NCBI GenBank assembly: GCA_007120565.1
Contig: SKNK01000153.1
Location: forward strand, 1-9,373
Source: Nitriliruptoraceae bacterium
Lineage (GTDB): Bacteria > Actinomycetota > Nitriliruptoria > Nitriliruptorales > Nitriliruptoraceae
Reading direction: 5' to 3'
Length of the DNA: 9,373 bases
Position numbers and translations under genes: made by a program
Shown here: piece by piece, positions 6,879-9,373 of the stretch
Position numbering within the stretch: the stretch's first letter is position 1
How the letters are laid out: each line of letters begins with the position of its first letter
The notes under the pieces: generated by a model
What the model was told of the DNA's origin: nothing
What the model saw: the letters and a program-made list of their open reading frames with translations, nothing else
The model's database searches: none

Positions 6879-7543
6879 GAGCGCCCTCCCTGATCAGGGC
6901 CGCCTCGGTCGCCGGCCCGGTCACGGGCACCGTGTTCGTCGGCCAACGCGTCGGACCCGGGTCGCTCCAGGCTCGGCGGAGGCCCGACCGGCCCCTCGGG
7001 CCGCGGGATCCGCGGCCCGGGGACGTCATCGAGACGGACGAACAGATCCACATCGTCGATCGGAGAGAGCTCCATCACCAACCGGGTCAGTCGGCGGCCA
7101 TCCGGCAGCTGGCCACCGGGCATGACCTCCATCAGGGGCACCAGGACGAAGGACCGTTCGGCGATCCGGGGGTGTGGCAACACCAGTTCCGGTGTGTCGA
7201 CCACCTCCTCACCAACCATCAGCAGGTCGATGTCCAAGGTGCGCGGCCCCCAGCGTTGCTCACGCGACCGGTCCCGTCCGAACGCGGCTTCGATGAGTTG
7301 GGTCTCGCGGAGGAGGTCGTGGGGACCGATCGACGCGACACCACGCACGACGAGGTTGAGGTAGTCGTCCTGTTCCACGGCGCGCGGGTCATCCGGAGGG
7401 GGCCAGGGGGCACTGATGTACACCCCGGACACGTCGACGACGGTGAAGCCTTCGATGTCGTCGAGCACCTCCACCGCCGCGGTGAGCGTCTCCAGAGGGT
7501 CGCCGACGTTGGCTCCCAGACCCAGGTAGGCGTCCTGGCTCAC
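6875..7543 (-). CDS. folK: 2-amino-4-hydroxy-6-hydroxymethyldihydropteridine pyrophosphokinase
   Basis: The 222-residue enzyme transfers pyrophosphate from ATP to 6-hydroxymethyl-7,8-dihydropterin, preparing the substrate of FolP. The HPPK domain occupies about 1-165. It shows YLGLGANVGDP (6-16), VYISAPW (41-47), the signature RWGPRTLDIDLL (97-108) with the Mg-binding Asp104 and Asp106, and PHPRIAERSFVLVPL (123-137). Most HPPKs end near residue 160-170. Here about 50 further residues form a Pro/Gly/Asp/Arg-rich, probably disordered tail. The GTG start overlaps the folB stop as GTGA, with GGGAG 6 nt upstream. Actinobacterial relatives often have two small membrane-protein genes after folK; here the Rossmann gene follows directly and overlaps it. 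Confidence 0.96.
   Translation of the reverse strand: MSQDAYLGLGANVGDPLETLTAAVEVLDDIEGFTVVDVSGVYISAPWPPPDDPRAVEQDDYLNLVVRGVASIGPHDLLRETQLIEAAFGRDRSREQRWGPRTLDIDLLMVGEEVVDTPELVLPHPRIAERSFVLVPLMEVMPGGQLPDGRRLTRLVMELSPIDDVDLFVRLDDVPGPRIPRPEGPVGPPPSLERPGSDALADEHGARDRAGDRGGPDQGGRS
6885..6890 (-). promoter_or_regulatory. ribosome binding site supporting the GTG start at 6878
   Basis: GGGAGG lies 6 nt upstream of the GTG and within the last folK codons. It decides a non-ATG start and supports coupled translation. Confidence 0.65.
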
Positions 7544-7911
7544 CGCGCACTCCCATCACGGCCGCGACGGAGGGTGACGGCGACCTCGCGGGCGACCACC
7601 GGCAGCGGGGCTGCCGGCTTGTGGATCGTCACCTCGACCTCCTGGACCCGCGGATCCTGGAGGCAACGATCCGCGACCCGTCCAGCGACGGTCTCGATCA
7701 GGTCGGCCGGGTCGCCTTGCACCACGGCCGTGATGTCGCCGGCCAGGCGCCCGTAGTCCACCGTGTCCGCGAGCTCATCGGACATCGCCGCCACGCTCAG
7801 GTCGAGCCCGAGCACCACATCCACCACGAACCTCTGCCCGAACTCCCGCTCGTGCGGTAGGGCGCCGTGGTGGGCGAAGGCCTCGAGGCCCATGAGCTGG
7901 ATGTGGTCCAT
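7540..7911 (-). CDS. folB: dihydroneopterin aldolase
   Basis: The 123-residue enzyme cleaves 7,8-dihydroneopterin to 6-hydroxymethyl-7,8-dihydropterin and glycolaldehyde. It shows HHGALPHEREFGQRF (14-28) with the substrate-binding Glu21, DTVDYG (49-54) with Tyr53, LIETVA (71-76) with Glu73, and HKPAAPL (97-103) with the catalytic Lys98. Length is typical; the family forms ring-shaped oligomers. The frame is open upstream to 8022, overlapping folP, but the ATG at 7911 gives the canonical N-terminus MDHIQLMGLEAFAHHG. It also has GAGGAG 6 nt upstream that overlaps the folP stop codon, so the longer start is rejected. Confidence 0.95.
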   Translation of the reverse strand: MDHIQLMGLEAFAHHGALPHEREFGQRFVVDVVLGLDLSVAAMSDELADTVDYGRLAGDITAVVQGDPADLIETVAGRVADRCLQDPRVQEVEVTIHKPAAPLPVVAREVAVTLRRGRDGSAR

Positions 7912-7917
7912 CGGTCG

Positions 7918-7923
7918 CTCCTC
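7918..7923 (-). promoter_or_regulatory. ribosome binding site of folB overlapping the folP stop codon
   Basis: GAGGAG ends 6 nt before the folB ATG, and its first two bases are part of the folP TGA (7922-7924). It fixes the folB start and couples its translation to folP termination. Confidence 0.7.
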
Positions 7924-9070
7924 ATCGTCGCTCCATCGTCCCGTGGACGATCGCATCGGCCACCGCGATGACCCGTACGGTCTCACGCACGTCGTGCACC
8001 CGCACGATCCTGGCACCTGCACCTACCGCCAGCGCCGCAACGGCCAACGATCCCTCCAGACGGTCCGCCGGATCGCTCACACCCGTGAGCTTGCCGATGA
8101 AGGTCTTTCGCGATGCGCCGACCAGGACCGGTCGTCCGAGGCTGGTGATCTCACGCAGGTGCCGCAGCAGTGACAGGTTGTGTTCGACGGTCTTGCCGAA
8201 GCCGATGCCCGGGTCGACGATGACCTGATCGCAAGCGACCCCCGCGGACTCCAGCCGGTCGAGTTCAACGGCGAGGTGGTCGTAGACCTCCCCGACCACG
8301 TCATCGTAGGTCGGATGCTGCTGCATGGTGCGGGGGATGCCCTGCATGTGCATCAACACGTAGGGGACCCCGAGCTCCGCCACCGTGGGGTACAGCTCCT
8401 CGTCGAGCGAACCAGCAGAGACGTCGTTGACGATGGCCGCACCGGCGTCGACGGCAGCACGCGCGACGGCAGCTTTGGTCGTATCGATGCTCACGACGAT
8501 GCCGTCCTCGGCAAGCGCCTGCACGACCGGCACCGTCCGAGCCAGCTCTTCCTCCGGGGAGACCGACGCCGAGCCCGGGCGGGTCGATTCACCGCCGACA
8601 TCGATCAGGTCAGCTCCCGCCGCGGCCAACGCACGGCCCGCCTCGATCGCCGGGGTCAGGTCGCCGTCTGTACCGAGGTGGGTGCCACCATCGGAGAAGG
8701 AGTCCGGGGTGACGTTGAGGACCCCCTGGATGAGGGTTCGAGATCCGGTGGAGAGGAGGCGCCCGTCGCGGAGCATCAGATCGGGGGCACCCTCGGTCCA
8801 CGAGGCCAGGGCTTCGGTGAGGCTGTCGATCAGACGAAGGGAGAGACGTCGATCGAGTCGCTCCCCGAGGGCTTCCATCAGCGGCCCAGGCACCGCCGAG
8901 ACGAGCAGCCGCCCGTGTGTCTCCTCGACCGATCCTCCAACTCGCTCGACGCAGCCACTGATCTCGACGAACGGCAGGTTCCCAGACAGCACCACCCGGA
9001 TCGGTCCGTCGGGCGACCCGGCGTCCACGATCCGGATGGCGACGGCGGGATCATCGTGATCGCGCTGCAC
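7922..9070 (-). CDS. folP: dihydropteroate synthase with an N-terminal extension
   Basis: The 382-residue enzyme condenses 6-hydroxymethyl-dihydropterin pyrophosphate with p-aminobenzoate to dihydropteroate and is the target class of sulfonamides. The TIM-barrel core begins near residue 111. It shows NVTPDSFSDGG (119-129), DVGGESTRPG (157-166), SIDT (194-197), NDVSAG (215-220), VDPGIGFGKT (285-294), GASRKTFIG (318-326) and RVHDV (357-361). Typical bacterial DHPS is 260-290 residues. Here about 110 residues precede the core and contain alternating hydrophobic strands and a Leu/Arg-rich helical stretch (65-90) that I do not recognise with certainty. The extension has G/C-rich third positions like the core, so it appears genuinely coding. 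The GTG start at 9070 has GAAGG 9 nt upstream. The gene lies 85 bp after folE. Confidence 0.95.
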   Translation of the reverse strand: MQRDHDDPAVAIRIVDAGSPDGPIRVVLSGNLPFVEISGCVERVGGSVEETHGRLLVSAVPGPLMEALGERLDRRLSLRLIDSLTEALASWTEGAPDLMLRDGRLLSTGSRTLIQGVLNVTPDSFSDGGTHLGTDGDLTPAIEAGRALAAAGADLIDVGGESTRPGSASVSPEEELARTVPVVQALAEDGIVVSIDTTKAAVARAAVDAGAAIVNDVSAGSLDEELYPTVAELGVPYVLMHMQGIPRTMQQHPTYDDVVGEVYDHLAVELDRLESAGVACDQVIVDPGIGFGKTVEHNLSLLRHLREITSLGRPVLVGASRKTFIGKLTGVSDPADRLEGSLAVAALAVGAGARIVRVHDVRETVRVIAVADAIVHGTMERR

Positions 9071-9155
9071 GCTGGCTCGCCTTCAGGTCGTCGGTCGGGT
9101 CGTCATCCGGCAGCGTAGGCGTGCCCGGCGGACGACGTTCGTCGACGTCGGCCGG

Positions 9156-9373
9156 TTACGAGGTGCGGCCCCGAAGCAACGACAGCGCCTCGCTACGGGT
9201 CGACGGGTCGTCGCGGAAGATGCCACGAACCGTGGAGGTGACCGTCTCCGCACCCGGCTTGCGGATCCCGCGCATCTCCATGCAAAGGTGGCGCTCCTCG
9301 ACGACGACCATCACACCACGGGGCTCGAGCGCGTGCTCGAGGGCATCCGCGATCATCGCCGTCATGCGTTCCT
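9156..9373 (-). CDS. folE: GTP cyclohydrolase I, C-terminal part
   Basis: The gene runs off the right edge; its last 71 complete codons are visible, ending with TAA at 9156-9158. The enzyme converts GTP to 7,8-dihydroneopterin triphosphate and formate, the entry step to folate. The fragment begins ERMTAMIADAL, matching the usual QERLTxQIADAL helix. It then shows PRGVMVVVEERHLCMEMRG with the zinc-ligand cysteine (equivalent to Cys181 in E. coli) and the conserved RKPGAETVTSTVRGIF. It ends SLLRGRTS. It is the first folate gene of the minus-strand cluster seen here; in relatives ftsH lies upstream. Confidence 0.95.
   Translation of the reverse strand, partial: ERMTAMIADALEHALEPRGVMVVVEERHLCMEMRGIRKPGAETVTSTVRGIFRDDPSTRSEALSLLRGRTS

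Noticed and set aside
7912..8022. 37-residue upstream extension of FolB inside folP
   Set aside because: It would overlap folP by 101 bp, while the ATG at 7911 has an excellent GAGGAG and gives the canonical aldolase N-terminus.
8180..9118. 312-codon open frame on the plus strand
   Set aside because: Antisense shadow of folP; the dihydropteroate synthase motifs lie on the minus strand.
9131..9150. Short palindromic stretch in the folE-folP gap
   Set aside because: The stem is about 5 bp in GTC/GAC-rich DNA and has competing pairings; not distinguishable from chance.

Overview
This is a high-GC chromosomal segment with a strongly actinobacterial gene order. Read on the minus strand from the right edge it runs folE (C-terminal part), folP, folB, folK, a Rossmann/DUF2520 protein, panC, coaX and lysS. 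That is essentially the cofactor cluster known from Mycobacterium and relatives (Rv3609c to Rv3598c in M. tuberculosis). Three genes of that reference arrangement are missing: the two small membrane-protein genes between folK and the Rossmann gene, and panD between panC and coaX. A membrane Ser/Thr kinase and a LOG-family enzyme beside lysS, instead of lsr2-clpC, suggest a deep-branching Actinomycetota member rather than a classical mycobacterium or streptomycete. The lineage is an inference; no rRNA or other marker is present.

Layout. Positions 1-297 (+) hold the acidic C-terminal tail of an unrecognised protein. It overlaps by 4 bp (ATGA) a gene for a single-pass Hanks-type Ser/Thr kinase (294-1745, +). 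That pair converges, with a gap of only 28 bp, on a LOG-family nucleotide phosphoribohydrolase (1774-2340, -). Everything to the right is on the minus strand: lysS (2519-4114), coaX (4266-5036), panC (5077-6018), Rossmann/DUF2520 (6018-6878), folK (6875-7543), folB (7540-7911), folP (7922-9070) and partial folE (9156 to the edge).

How the genes work together. FolE makes dihydroneopterin triphosphate from GTP. FolB converts dihydroneopterin to 6-hydroxymethyl-dihydropterin, FolK pyrophosphorylates it, and FolP condenses it with p-aminobenzoate to give dihydropteroate. PanC joins pantoate and beta-alanine, and CoaX phosphorylates pantothenate as the first step to coenzyme A. The DUF2520 protein sits where a ketopantoate reductase would make sense, but that is a hypothesis. 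From folP to panC the genes overlap by 1-4 bp or are 10 bp apart, each with a Shine-Dalgarno-like sequence inside the preceding gene, so one translationally coupled transcript is likely.

I found no tRNA or rRNA gene, CRISPR array, insertion sequence, attachment site or defence system, and no intergenic stretch reaches 300 bases. The content is mostly housekeeping. The points worth a second look are the panC-coaX junction (no panD, plus a 13-codon reading frame bridging it), a roughly 110-residue N-terminal extension on dihydropteroate synthase, a disordered tail on FolK, the start of lysS, and the kinase with its acidic partner.
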